A DNA stretch of 46,338 nucleotides from a bacterium (GTDB lineage: Bacteria; Elusimicrobiota; Elusimicrobia; Elusimicrobiales; UBA9959). Within the stretch, counting starts at the first letter, position 1. Each line of letters starts with the position of its first letter. Shown in pieces: positions 1 to 7,808 of the stretch. The notes under the pieces are model-generated. The model worked only from the letters and a program-made list of their open reading frames with translations. It was not told the DNA's origin and searched no databases. Location: contig JAJZPF010000019.1 in NCBI GenBank assembly GCA_021811315.1, forward strand, positions 1 through 46,338, written 5' to 3'. Position numbers and translations under genes: made by a program.

Positions 1-111
1 AACCGAATTGAACCGAGAGCTAAAAAACGACGAGCTAAAAATTATCAGTTGCTTAATAAACCGCGCAGATTGTGTAAGGAAATACAGCACAGAAGTAAAT
101 ACAGGAGGCCT

Positions 112-145
112 TAAGTTAGTGCCATTCGTGTCTGTCCCCTATTTC
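112..145. repeat. REP-like repeat fragment
   Basis: A short element that reads GGGGACAGACACGAATGGCA on the minus strand. The 14-base core at 132-145 (CTGTCCCCTATTTC) recurs exactly at 17897-17910, and related copies lie at about 12821-12839 and 33795-33844. From memory, GGGGACAG-type motifs accompany REP-associated tyrosine transposases in several bacterial phyla; no such transposase is in this window. Positions 1-111 beside it are AT-rich and hold no gene I can support. Confidence 0.45.
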
Positions 146-186
146 CCTATGGTGAGCACATGCCCCAGGGGGCCGGTCCTTTCAGC

Positions 187-510
187 TCATTCTCCCGGTT
201 CCCGGCGGGATTCTATCTCGTTTATAACCCTATGCGGCTCGCCGCCCGCCACGGGCAGCTTTGTCACAAAACGCGGGTGGATGTTCCAATGCGCGTCCTT
301 GGTGCGGATGCTCAGGGTTTTTGAGTTCACCCTTAGCACGACGCCTTCCACGGCATGGCCGTCGCTCTGGAAACTTATCCTGTCGCCCGGCTCGAACCTG
401 TCCAGGTGGGCGCGGGTTTTAAGGCTGTGCAGGTAATCTATCCGTCTTACCACGCGGCGGTTTAGCTCCAGCAATTCTTCAAGCGAAAGTTTTTCAATAT
501 CTATATGCAC
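187..510 (-). CDS. Small KOW/Sm-like beta-barrel hypothetical protein
   Basis: A 107-residue soluble protein of unknown function. Residues about 1-35 are predicted helical and Leu/Glu/Arg-rich. Residues about 40-90 read like a small beta barrel of the KOW/SH3 type, with the pattern GDRISFQSDG...VEGVVLRVNSKTLSI. That suggests nucleic-acid or ribosome binding, which is inference only. It starts 28 bases after the SEC-C gene ends, on the same strand, so the two are probably co-transcribed. No signal peptide or membrane segment is visible. The family was not identified. Confidence 0.7.
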   Translation of the reverse strand: MHIDIEKLSLEELLELNRRVVRRIDYLHSLKTRAHLDRFEPGDRISFQSDGHAVEGVVLRVNSKTLSIRTKDAHWNIHPRFVTKLPVAGGEPHRVINEIESRREPGE

Positions 511-538
511 AAGCGCTCCTCCGGCCGGCCCGGCCGGT

Positions 539-1090
539 TCATTCTTTCCCCGTCATACGGTCTTTCCAATCCTGAACCCGCATTGCCGCACGCATTAACC
601 GCTGCCGCCAGCCGAACCTGGGCACCCCCCTGGACAAGTCCCGGCCCCAGAGACCCTCCAGAACGCCCGCCAGGTTTACACGCGCCCCGGGGCGCAGCCT
701 GTTGTAGCGGTCAAACATTACCCGGACCATATCTCTGAATGCCAGGCTGTCTTCGGTCGAAGCGCACAGCCGGTTCTCTATCCAGGCCAGCTGCTCCCCT
801 ACCGTTTCCGCGCCGCCGGTTTCGGCGGAAACGGCCACGTTCCAGATCATCATGGAAAATTTAAGGGCTTTATCTATCTCTTTCTGATCATCACCGGCCG
901 CTTCCAGCAGCGGCTGCGCGAATTCCAGTAAACCGGCGGCCATTCCCCGGCCGCCGCCGGGGCCGCTGAACAGGCCGGCGGCGGAGTCCGGCGCCAGCGG
1001 GCCTCTTTCCCCGGGAGGCATACAGCACTTCTTGTATTTCCGCCCCGAGCCGCAAGGGCAAAGATCGTTTCTGGCGGGTTTCTTTGTCAT
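539..1090 (-). CDS. SEC-C motif zinc-binding protein
   Basis: A 183-residue protein. Residues about 11-23 form a SEC-C motif ([13 protein letters not shown]), the zinc-binding module at the C terminus of SecA and in many stand-alone proteins, where it can contact SecB or ribosomes. Here the motif is at the N terminus. It is followed by a Gly/Pro-rich linker and a helical domain (residues about 50-183) that I do not recognise. The ATG overlaps the stop codon of an upstream ORF remnant in an ATGA junction (1087-1090), indicating former translational coupling. A small KOW-like gene follows after 28 bases. The SEC-C call is firm; the cellular role is unknown. Confidence 0.85.
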   Translation of the reverse strand: MTKKPARNDLCPCGSGRKYKKCCMPPGERGPLAPDSAAGLFSGPGGGRGMAAGLLEFAQPLLEAAGDDQKEIDKALKFSMMIWNVAVSAETGGAETVGEQLAWIENRLCASTEDSLAFRDMVRVMFDRYNRLRPGARVNLAGVLEGLWGRDLSRGVPRFGWRQRLMRAAMRVQDWKDRMTGKE

Positions 1091-1251
1091 GAGCCTCGTT
1101 TCCCTTTTACAACCCGGCGGCGGCTCCGGCCGGAGGCGGCGGCTTGCATGAGCTGGTCGTAAAATTCTCCGGATGCGCCCGCATGCTTCATGATAAGGGC
1201 GATAAGATCTTCTTTATCCAGAACGGCAAGGCTGGCGCGTATATCATTATT
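1087..1251 (-). pseudogene. 3' remnant of a gene once coupled to the SEC-C gene
   Basis: Reading the minus strand in frame up to the TGA that overlaps the SEC-C start gives 54 protein-like codons ([20 protein letters not shown]..., continuing [13 protein letters not shown]). An in-frame TAA at 1252-1254 precedes it. The only ATG would leave 34 residues and no good ribosome-binding site is visible. The amphipathic helix and the classic ATGA overlap argue that this is the tail of a lost gene. The helix resembles segments found beside SWIM zinc fingers, but that resemblance is weak. Confidence 0.45.
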
Positions 1252-1263
1252 TTAGTTTACTCC

Positions 1264-1320
1264 GGCCCCTGCCTTAGCCTGAAAGTTGCAACCGCGGCTT
1301 TCAGGCCAGGGTTGTTTTTT
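1264..1320 (+). other. Stem-loop with downstream T-run
   Basis: Plus-strand inverted repeat GCCTGAAAG ... CTTTCAGGC (9 bp, 12-base loop, about 1275-1304), followed within about 10 bases by a run of six T (about 1314-1319). It looks like a weak rho-independent terminator for plus-strand transcription, although no plus-strand gene precedes it. It lies just downstream of the 64-residue minus-strand gene. Confidence 0.3.
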
Positions 1321-1514
1321 CAGTTTTGATTGGTTTTTGCCTCGGTTTCTATCGAAATTAATACTTCGATCGCCGCGCTTAGTGCCGTACTTGCCATACA
1401 GATCCGTTCTTTGGTGATTAAACCCATATGGCCCATATAAAGATCATAAACCAAAGATTCGACTTGTTTGAGTTTATTGGTTGTATCCTTTACTTTTCGA
1501 CCTGATTGAACCAT
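1320..1514 (-). CDS. AT-rich 64-residue hypothetical protein
   Basis: A 64-residue soluble protein, largely helical, with Ser/Thr/Lys-rich composition and no motif I recognise. A strong ribosome-binding site (GAGGAGG, five bases before ATG) supports translation. The base composition is clearly more AT-rich than that of neighbouring genes, which suggests recent acquisition. It sits beside the truncated gene remnant, which suggests that this junction has been rearranged. It could be a four-helix-bundle fragment or a small phage-type or toxin/antitoxin-type protein; nothing in the sequence decides this. Confidence 0.55.
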   Translation of the reverse strand: MVQSGRKVKDTTNKLKQVESLVYDLYMGHMGLITKERICMASTALSAAIEVLISIETEAKTNQN

Positions 1515-1573
1515 TTCTTCCTCCTCTCGTATCCCGGATCCTCACATAATAAATAAAGCAAGTCAGGACGGAG

Positions 1574-1840
1574 CTACACGGGCTCCCGGCTGAGAAGGCC
1601 GGCTTTCAACAATTCCCTGATAAAATTCTCCAAGTCGGTACGGGCGGTTTTTTCGTCCACTTCGTATTCGGCCGTGAGGGCCGAGAGCATGGCTTTTTCA
1701 GCTTTCCCAACGGCCAGACCTTCCCAGATCAGGGCGGCGGGGCCGTTAAGCTCATGGAGTTCGGACTTGGCTGCATCCACGATAAAAACCTCTCCGGCTA
1801 TGCGCCTGTAGGCCAGGTCTTTTCTTATTTTAAGGTTCAT
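1574..1840 (-). CDS. PqqD-like protein (RiPP recognition element fold)
   Basis: An 88-residue protein with the PqqD family pattern: an N-terminal strand pair (YRRIAGEVFIVDAAKSELHELNGPAALIWEGL), then helices ending in a winged helix-turn-helix-like C terminus (DLENFIRELLKAGLL). PqqD-like domains bind leader peptides of ribosomally made, post-translationally modified peptides (RREs). Stand-alone versions also occur with HPr-kinase-like proteins in surface-polymer and lasso peptide clusters. It overlaps the upstream HPr-kinase-like gene by four bases (ATGA, 1837-1840), so the two are translationally coupled. It is the last gene of the prepilin operon. A role as adaptor bringing a pilin-type substrate to the kinase is inference. 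Confidence 0.8.
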   Translation of the reverse strand: MNLKIRKDLAYRRIAGEVFIVDAAKSELHELNGPAALIWEGLAVGKAEKAMLSALTAEYEVDEKTARTDLENFIRELLKAGLLSREPV

Positions 1841-2664
1841 ATAATATCCAGGAAGCCGCCGTCGGCTTTTGAGAACTCAAGGCGGCCGAATTTCGCCTTT
1901 GCCTGCAGCCGGGCCGCGTTTTGCATTACCAGCACGGCCGTTCCCGGGCTTTTGTCGAAATTTACAAGGCAGCGCAGCAGAACCTTCAAAGCCTCCCCGC
2001 CGGTCACTTCTCCCGCGCGGTTCGTTTTGGCCTTTTTCAGCAGGAAGATCCCGCCCAGCGGCCAACTCCCCTGCCTGCCGTCCGAGCGCATCTCCCCCCA
2101 GAAAGGCGAGCCATAAACCCGGAAGCGGCCTTTTTCGAAGCGGAGAAGATTTATCTCGTCGCTTATCACTTCTGTCCCGGCCGCCGCCGCCAGCTTCGAC
2201 AGGGTGGACTTGCCGGCGCCGGACTTGCCCGGGAACAAATAAGCTTTACCCTTTTTTACCAGCCCCGCCGAGTGAAGCATAAAACCGCCGGAGCGGAGCA
2301 GCAGGAAGCTTATCAAAGAGCGCAAAAAAGCGTCGAGGCACTGCTCATTGGCCGCCGCGCTGAGGGAACCGGCGCCTGTGTCCAGGTCCAGTCTGGAATT
2401 AAAATCGCCCCGTTCGATTTCCAGCCTTGAGCCGGCCAAAAGGACAACCGGTTTGAACGGGTTTTGCCTGCTGCGTGCCCCGGAAACATTTAAGCTGAAG
2501 CCTCCATTTCCAGCAGTCCTGAATTTGCCATATCTGAGCTTCAGAATTGAAATAATACCGCTTTGGTCCGATTTAAAATTTAATCTAAAACCGGCGATTT
2601 CCAGCCCGAACCGCCGGGGAAAGGCGGCAGGAGCCTGCGTGCGGGTTACAATCCGGAGGGCCAT
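1837..2664 (-). CDS. HPr kinase-related ATPase
   Basis: A 275-residue protein with a P-loop of the HPr kinase/phosphorylase type, GKSGAGKS at residues 146-153, preceded by a hydrophobic segment and followed by SDEI (D169, E170), resembling the second acidic motif. The N-terminal 120 residues lack the HprK N domain and are unique. HprK-related stand-alone kinases are known beside PqqD-like proteins, for example in lasso peptide clusters where one phosphorylates the peptide's terminal serine. Here the gene overlaps the upstream prepilin-type gene by 19 bases and the downstream PqqD-like gene by 4, so it is firmly part of the pilin operon. I see no HPr or PTS gene nearby. The substrate is unknown. 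Confidence 0.8.
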   Translation of the reverse strand: MALRIVTRTQAPAAFPRRFGLEIAGFRLNFKSDQSGIISILKLRYGKFRTAGNGGFSLNVSGARSRQNPFKPVVLLAGSRLEIERGDFNSRLDLDTGAGSLSAAANEQCLDAFLRSLISFLLLRSGGFMLHSAGLVKKGKAYLFPGKSGAGKSTLSKLAAAAGTEVISDEINLLRFEKGRFRVYGSPFWGEMRSDGRQGSWPLGGIFLLKKAKTNRAGEVTGGEALKVLLRCLVNFDKSPGTAVLVMQNAARLQAKAKFGRLEFSKADGGFLDII

Positions 2665-3950
2665 ACGGGCGGAACTTCGTACCAGGAATACAACCTTATA
2701 TTGACCCCCTGCAGCAGGATGTCGGTCGCCACCCCGTCGTCATAGTAAACCTTAAAACTGGAGGTTTGCATTTCGACCTCTTTCCCCACCATCAAAACGC
2801 CGTGTACTACTCCGCTGCCTCCGCCCGTAAGCTCATGTTCCTTGCCGGCATACAGGAAACCGTGTACTATCACTTCGGTAAGCGGGTAGGTTTTATTCGT
2901 CGCAATGTAGTTGGAGGCGACGGCGGCGGCATAGGTGGCCGGGGTGGCCGGCGAACCCGAGCCCGCCGGGTCGAAGGTGAGGTAGTGTGCCCAGTTAGCC
3001 CCGTACTCTTTCCAGGCCATGGGAGGGATATTAGCGTTATAACTGCCGTTTCCGCCGCCATTCCCCTGAACAGTGACCTCCCCCAGGGATAAAACATTGC
3101 CTACAATAAAATTCCCACCGCTGCCGGGAACAAAATCAACGTTCCCGGTTATATAGTAGGTTTTACCGCTGGTATCGTTACAGCCTTTGAATGTGGCGTT
3201 CCCCACTCGATAGTAGGTGGAAGAGTTCCCGTTGCCGCAGCCGTTAGGGGCGTTGCCGGAGTCTACGGCGGAAGCCAGGTAAACGGAGAATTTCACATTT
3301 GGAGTCGGCGGGATCGCGTAATAAGACCACCAGTAAACCCCGTCCGTAGAGGCGGAGCTTGAACCGCCGTCCTGGGGGGAAACATGGCCGGCGCTGAAAT
3401 AGCGGGGGTAAGTCATTCCCGTAGCGTTAATACTGTTACCGGAATAAACAGGGCCCCATTCAATATGCGCATTGCCGGTATTTTCAATCTGTACACCGGA
3501 CCAGACGGAGAAATCCGCCGCGCTGTCATTTATCAGCACGGCCCTTATACGGCGTGTCTGGGCGCCGGTTTTATCCCTCCCAACGGACTCTACTATGCGC
3601 CTGTCTCCGTCCGCCGGATCCGAGGTGATGTTGATAGCATAAGTGCCGCCGTCCTCGGTCGTGTAAGTCTTGTCAAAGTGGTAGCCGGAGATGGTTCCCG
3701 TCGAAGTGATGTTCCACATGTCGGTATTCTCCAGCAGTTTCCAGCGCGCCCTGTCGACCCCGGCCTCGGCCAGGTGGAAGGCCTCCGTGGCTTTTTTTTC
3801 CTTTACCGACCATTTGGCCTCGTTCTGCACGAACAGGTTCATGACGGGGAACATCAGCAGCAGGAAAAGCAATATGCCGATGACCATCATAACAGCCATC
3901 TGTCCGCGGCGGGAAGCGCGGAAAAGTGAGGGGAGAAGGAGGAGTGTCAT
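2646..3950 (-). CDS. PilX-like prepilin/pilus-assembly protein
   Basis: A 434-residue protein. After a short basic leader (RASRRGQ) a single long hydrophobic helix covers about residues 18-42. It is followed by the PilX/GspK-like segment FHLAEAGVDRARWKL at about 62-76, typical of minor pilins whose N-terminal helix packs in the pilus core. The C-terminal 350 residues are Gly/Ser/Asn/Thr-rich and beta-rich, with repeated short strands (VHGFLYAG, VHGVLMVG) like a solenoid. The start codon overlaps the stop codon of the upstream prepilin gene by one base. Expected location is the inner membrane or a surface filament. PilX-like assignment is by architecture rather than a signature. Confidence 0.75.
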   Translation of the reverse strand: MTLLLLPSLFRASRRGQMAVMMVIGILLFLLLMFPVMNLFVQNEAKWSVKEKKATEAFHLAEAGVDRARWKLLENTDMWNITSTGTISGYHFDKTYTTEDGGTYAINITSDPADGDRRIVESVGRDKTGAQTRRIRAVLINDSAADFSVWSGVQIENTGNAHIEWGPVYSGNSINATGMTYPRYFSAGHVSPQDGGSSSASTDGVYWWSYYAIPPTPNVKFSVYLASAVDSGNAPNGCGNGNSSTYYRVGNATFKGCNDTSGKTYYITGNVDFVPGSGGNFIVGNVLSLGEVTVQGNGGGNGSYNANIPPMAWKEYGANWAHYLTFDPAGSGSPATPATYAAAVASNYIATNKTYPLTEVIVHGFLYAGKEHELTGGGSGVVHGVLMVGKEVEMQTSSFKVYYDDGVATDILLQGVNIRLYSWYEVPPVWPSGL

Positions 3951-4471
3951 CAGTTCATTATCCTTACTTTCTCAACTGCCATCTGCAGTGCCTTGGTGCC
4001 GCCCTCATAGGTGGCCTTTTCAAAGGTCAGGGAGATGGAAAGTATAGTGTCGTCGTCTGTGCGCGGGTACGTGAAGGCGATGTAACGAAGATTCCTGGCT
4101 ATCAGCTTGCCGGCGGCGCCGCCCCGGGCCTGGAAAAGGTCGGTGCCGTTCTGGTAGTAGGACATCCCGACCAGGCTGCCGGCGGAGTCGTATTTATCGA
4201 AGGTTATGCGCGAATGCGGCGGCTGCCCGGAAACGGAATCTATGACAATACTGCCGGCCTCCGCCTGTCGCAGGTCCCTGTTGATATTGGCCAGCGCGCC
4301 GCGGGCGTTCTTCTGTATTTCCACCCTTGCCGTCATCAACTGCACGAACTGATATACCTTGGTAAAGGTTTTTGGCGCGGCCAGCATGACCACCCCCATG
4401 ATGCCTACCACCACCATCATCTCTATCATGGTAAAACCGCGCCTTGAAATTACGGTTCTCATACAGTTCAC
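3950..4471 (-). CDS. PilW-like minor prepilin
   Basis: A 173-residue prepilin. The peptidase site is RRG/FTMIEMMVVVGIMGVV, with the conserved glycine before the cut and glutamate at position +5 of the mature protein, followed by the transmembrane helix. Two starts are possible: GTG at 4471, which overlaps the previous gene's TGA as GTGA, and ATG at 4462. Both give a short basic leader. The GTG is favoured by the overlap. The rest is a small beta-rich pilin head (SRITFDKYDS...). It is the middle gene of three prepilin-type genes and is expected to be processed by a PilD-type peptidase encoded elsewhere. Confidence 0.85.
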   Translation of the reverse strand: MNCMRTVISRRGFTMIEMMVVVGIMGVVMLAAPKTFTKVYQFVQLMTARVEIQKNARGALANINRDLRQAEAGSIVIDSVSGQPPHSRITFDKYDSAGSLVGMSYYQNGTDLFQARGGAAGKLIARNLRYIAFTYPRTDDDTILSISLTFEKATYEGGTKALQMAVEKVRIMN

Positions 4472-6972
4472 CAGAAAAAATCAACCGTCTTTGCCTCGGC
4501 CGGGTTCACGGTCACCGCCAGAGATTCCTTGCGCGCGGTAGTGGGCGTGGCACCTCTCCAGGTAGTATACCAGGCGTAAACATTATAACTGTAGCCGCCC
4601 TTTACGGGGATACTATAATTGCCCAGCGCGTTGCTGGAGGCGGCGTAATAGACGGCGGTGCCGCCCCTTAAAGCGTCCGTTATATCAGGAGGCGCGGCGT
4701 TTGCCGCCAGTGTGGAGGTGGTAATATAAACGAGCACCCCGGTTGTGATAACCGGGCCGGAGGGGCTGCCCGTACGCACGCCGCCGCTCACAGAGCCGAA
4801 AGCGCCCGAGATCGTATAAGTGGAGGCGAAAGCCGTCTGCCCGGCCTGAAGCAGTACCGTGGTGCTGGAGGGGGAGGAATTCTCGCCCGTCTCAAGCTGA
4901 GGCGTCACAACATAGGTGCCGGTGGAAATGCCCGAGCCGGAAATCATAAAGTAGCCATTGGAATCGCTTATGCCGCTGCCCTGCTCGACGCCGGCTTTAA
5001 ATCCCACCACCGGGATATTAGGCAACGGATCCGTGCCGTTAGTGGTGACCCGGCCGCGTATCCTGCCGCCATAATAAAGCGAAAAATCCACGTCCTTTAC
5101 GATTGCGCCCAAGGCGACAACCACGCCCGCTGAGGAGAGTTCCACGTAACTGGGGCTCTGGCTCTGGTAGTTGGCTACAACGTTGACCATACCGGCCGTC
5201 ACCGGCAGAGTATAGCGGCCGCCGGAGTTGGTGGCTACCTGGGAACTGCCGGTTGAGAACATTTTTATACCGGAAAGCGCGGCCCCGCTTACATTGACAA
5301 CCCGCCCGGTGACGTAGCCATAGGTGGTGGCGGAGGAGATCCGGAGGTTTCCCGCAGCGGAGACAAAGTTGGCGGAGGCGCCGCCGTAATAGGCCACGCT
5401 GGAAAAAACCAGTCCGCTGGAAGCGTAAACTATCCAGGAGCCGGTGGAAACATTGGTGAGGTTGAAAGCGCCGGCGGAATCTGCGGTCACTGGAGCTGAA
5501 AGTCCGTCGTCGGTGAATACCAGCGCGCCGGCGGCCGGGGTGCCGGTAGCGGCGTTCTCGTGGGTAGCGGAGTTTTTGGGCCCATAAGTAAGCGGCATGA
5601 CCATAAAGTCGCTGTTATTACTATTTGTGTTGTAACCCCTGCCGATTCCGACGGCCATGGAACCGGGGCTGGTCTTACGGATGTACTGTTCGTCCAATTC
5701 AAGGCCGGTTTCCTGGTTTATAGGAGTTCCCATTGACAGCCCGGGATTTTGCCCCCCCGTTTTCCAGCCCGCCGCGTCTATATCCGTCAAAGTGGCGCAC
5801 CAGTTGATCGCCACTCCGGCCGCGTCATTGCCGGCATCCGTATTGATCTTAATGATATTAGGGTAGCCCGCCGCCGCGGTATTGTAGACGGCGTCCGCGG
5901 TACGATCAAAGTTGGCGGCCATGACGGTGCCTGTGTTGGCAAAGAGGTAATAATGCTGCGGATCCAGTGTTAATGTTGAGTAATCAAGGGGGATGATCTG
6001 CTTGGCCTGGTTGCGCAACTGATAGGCGAGGCCTATTACCCCCGCATTCAGGCCGGTAGCCATGGTCCAGGTCCAGGTAGTGGGATTATAGACCTCTACC
6101 CATTCCTGGGAAAACCCGCTGCTATTAACGGAGCTTCCCACCACCTGGCTGACCAGTAGGTGGTCGCTGATATAGACAGTGCCGGTTATTGTGCCGCTGG
6201 ACATTTGCGCAAGGGTAAAATCCTTACCAGTGATAGTTTGGGCGGTGAGGACGCCGAAAGAAGGCAGCGTGGCGGGGAAATAGGCGTCCTTGGTGGCCAG
6301 CAGGGTATAGGTGCCGGGTTCGATAGTAAAAGAGTAGACCCCTGAGGCATTGGTTTCACCGTACTTCGAGGGATTTTCCTGGGCGCGCACCACGACATCC
6401 GCTATGGCGGCGCCGCCCGTGTCGCGCACGGTGCCGCCTATGACAGCGCTCTCGTTTACGCGGGCGGGGTTTTCACGGAGGTTCCTGACCTCAAGTTTGC
6501 GCCATTCGCCGCGTTCTTTCCAAACCACATAAACCTTGATCTCCTTCAAGCCCGGGTCAGGCTCGTCCCAGGCAAGGTAGTCGAGGTTCCCGCCGGAATC
6601 CTCGTTAACTTTCCGTATATAGACGCGCCTGATAAAAGTTATGCCTCCGACGTTCACCGTTTCCGGGCCGTTGGGCGCCACGTCGTAAACCATTTCCCCC
6701 ACGGAGAAATTCGGGTCGGAAGTCGAAGCAGTGGTGACGAGCACCCTGTAATAGGATTTATTCTTCAGAAACTCGATCCTTTCCTGGGCTATATTATTGG
6801 CCAGCGAGCGGGTTTTAGCGGACTGCACTCCCACGTTTAAGAACTTAAAGGCACCAACCATGCTCAATATAGCTACGGACATAATGACCATGGCCACCAT
6901 CAGTTCCGTAAGCGTGACCCCGGCGCGCCGGGAGACCGGCACGCCGAAAAATTTCCGGCTTAATTTCATCAT
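4468..6972 (-). CDS. Giant PilV-like prepilin with lamin-tail and carboxypeptidase-regulatory repeats
   Basis: An 834-residue protein, far longer than a usual minor pilin of 150-250 residues. It has a clear type IV prepilin site (RRAG/VTLTELMVAMVIMS, Glu at +5). Residues about 185-245 form a carboxypeptidase-regulatory-like domain (GGTVRDTGGAAIADVVVRA...). Residues about 260-450 look like a lamin-tail domain (LLVSQVVG...EWVEVYNP...). Further regulatory-like beta domains follow to the C terminus (TGRVVNVSGAALSGIKMFS; GRIRGRVTTNGTDPLPNIPV). These are extracellular beta-sandwich modules, so the protein is probably a tip or adhesin-like pilin. It is the first gene of the operon, with a promoter at 7008-7037. 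Domain borders are approximate. Confidence 0.85.
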   Translation of the reverse strand: MMKLSRKFFGVPVSRRAGVTLTELMVAMVIMSVAILSMVGAFKFLNVGVQSAKTRSLANNIAQERIEFLKNKSYYRVLVTTASTSDPNFSVGEMVYDVAPNGPETVNVGGITFIRRVYIRKVNEDSGGNLDYLAWDEPDPGLKEIKVYVVWKERGEWRKLEVRNLRENPARVNESAVIGGTVRDTGGAAIADVVVRAQENPSKYGETNASGVYSFTIEPGTYTLLATKDAYFPATLPSFGVLTAQTITGKDFTLAQMSSGTITGTVYISDHLLVSQVVGSSVNSSGFSQEWVEVYNPTTWTWTMATGLNAGVIGLAYQLRNQAKQIIPLDYSTLTLDPQHYYLFANTGTVMAANFDRTADAVYNTAAAGYPNIIKINTDAGNDAAGVAINWCATLTDIDAAGWKTGGQNPGLSMGTPINQETGLELDEQYIRKTSPGSMAVGIGRGYNTNSNNSDFMVMPLTYGPKNSATHENAATGTPAAGALVFTDDGLSAPVTADSAGAFNLTNVSTGSWIVYASSGLVFSSVAYYGGASANFVSAAGNLRISSATTYGYVTGRVVNVSGAALSGIKMFSTGSSQVATNSGGRYTLPVTAGMVNVVANYQSQSPSYVELSSAGVVVALGAIVKDVDFSLYYGGRIRGRVTTNGTDPLPNIPVVGFKAGVEQGSGISDSNGYFMISGSGISTGTYVVTPQLETGENSSPSSTTVLLQAGQTAFASTYTISGAFGSVSGGVRTGSPSGPVITTGVLVYITTSTLAANAAPPDITDALRGGTAVYYAASSNALGNYSIPVKGGYSYNVYAWYTTWRGATPTTARKESLAVTVNPAEAKTVDFFW

Positions 6973-7007
6973 AGCTCGAACGATTCCCCGCGGCTCATCC
7001 TCGCCTC

Positions 7008-7037
7008 ATTATAAATACTCTAACACCCTGAAATCAA
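7008..7037 (-). promoter_or_regulatory. Promoter of the prepilin operon
   Basis: Minus-strand sigma-70-type promoter: -35 TTGATT (7032-7037), 18-base spacer, -10 TATAAT (7008-7013). It lies 36 bases before the ATG of the 834-residue prepilin. The downstream genes overlap or nearly touch as far as 1574, so this promoter may drive all five. No sigma-54 (GG-N10-GC) site was noticed. Confidence 0.6.
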
Positions 7038-7075
7038 GGGGGCGACAAATTAAGTTCAAATTTCCGCCAAATCCT

Positions 7076-7792
7076 TTACGGGTAGGAACCGGCGTCGTCC
7101 TCTTCGCCGGCGGCTTCCTTGCCGGTGGGTTTGGAGCCGGCGGGCTCTTCGGCTTCGGCGGCCTCGGCCTTGGGCGCCGGCTTCCTCTTCAGGACCTTCT
7201 TCTTCCTGGGCGCGGGCGGGGCTTCTTTATCCACCATGGTCTGCCCGGCCTCTTCCTCCGCGGCGGCCGCTTCCCCGGCGGGGAGTTTCTTGCGCCTGAG
7301 CAGCTTCTTCTTTTTCACGGGCTTCGCGGCGCCCTCGTCGCCGGCCGCGCCCTGCTCTACGGCCGCCGCGGCCGGCTTCCTGGCCTCGAGCAGCTCGTCA
7401 TAGCTCTGGCGCTGGTCGTCGTCCAGGAACTCGCGGATGGCGTCGGGCAGCTCCCTGTTCATCTTGACCATCTCGTAGCGGCTGGCGTTCATCTTGTAGC
7501 GCCATTTTTTTTCTTCGCCCAGGTTCTTCTCGTATTCCTTCAGGAGCTTGTCGAACTGGTCCGTCCTCTTCTTTATGGCCGAGGAGATCCTGTCCTCCTG
7601 CTTTGAGCTCAGGCGCAGGGCCGCCGACAGCTCCGACATTATCTTCTGCGCGTCCGGCCTCTGCACGGGCTCGAGGCTTTCCGCCGCCGCGCCCTTCGCC
7701 GAGGGCGTTTCGTCCAGGTCGGCTTTGCTCAGCTCCTGGGACCAGGCCGCGGCCGGAAGGACCAGCAGCGCCAATATAAGAAGTTTTTTCAT
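7076..7792 (-). CDS. Secreted Lys/Ala-rich protein, CpxP/Spy-like core
   Basis: A 238-residue protein with a signal peptide (MKKLLILALLVLPAAAWSQ, cut near residue 19). Residues about 45-140 are helical and charged (LRLSSKQEDRISSAIKKRTDQFDKLL...DDDQRQSYDELLEARK). This spacing recalls LTxxQ-type periplasmic proteins such as CpxP/Spy, though the match is weak. The C-terminal 95 residues are low-complexity Ala/Glu/Lys with two basic clusters (KKKKLLRRKKLP and RKKKVLKRKP), which may bind an acidic polymer. The start is set by GGAGGA upstream of ATG. It lies 16 bases downstream of the GT2 gene and is probably co-transcribed with it. Function unknown. Confidence 0.7.
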   Translation of the reverse strand: MKKLLILALLVLPAAAWSQELSKADLDETPSAKGAAAESLEPVQRPDAQKIMSELSAALRLSSKQEDRISSAIKKRTDQFDKLLKEYEKNLGEEKKWRYKMNASRYEMVKMNRELPDAIREFLDDDQRQSYDELLEARKPAAAAVEQGAAGDEGAAKPVKKKKLLRRKKLPAGEAAAAEEEAGQTMVDKEAPPAPRKKKVLKRKPAPKAEAAEAEEPAGSKPTGKEAAGEEDDAGSYP

Positions 7793-7808
7793 CGTTCCTC
7801 CAATTAAT

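Noticed and set aside
8..436. Plus-strand open frame of 142 codons at the left edge
   Set aside because: Antisense to the KOW-like gene, with no ribosome-binding site or recognisable domain; composition is that of a shadow frame.
1144..1329. Plus-strand 61-codon frame
   Set aside because: It runs opposite the remnant gene and across the hairpin at 1264-1320; no ribosome-binding site, and it reads as low-quality protein.
1837..2664. True HPr kinase/phosphorylase of sugar regulation
   Set aside because: The HprK N domain is absent, there is no ptsH or PTS gene nearby, and the operon is with pilin and PqqD-like genes.
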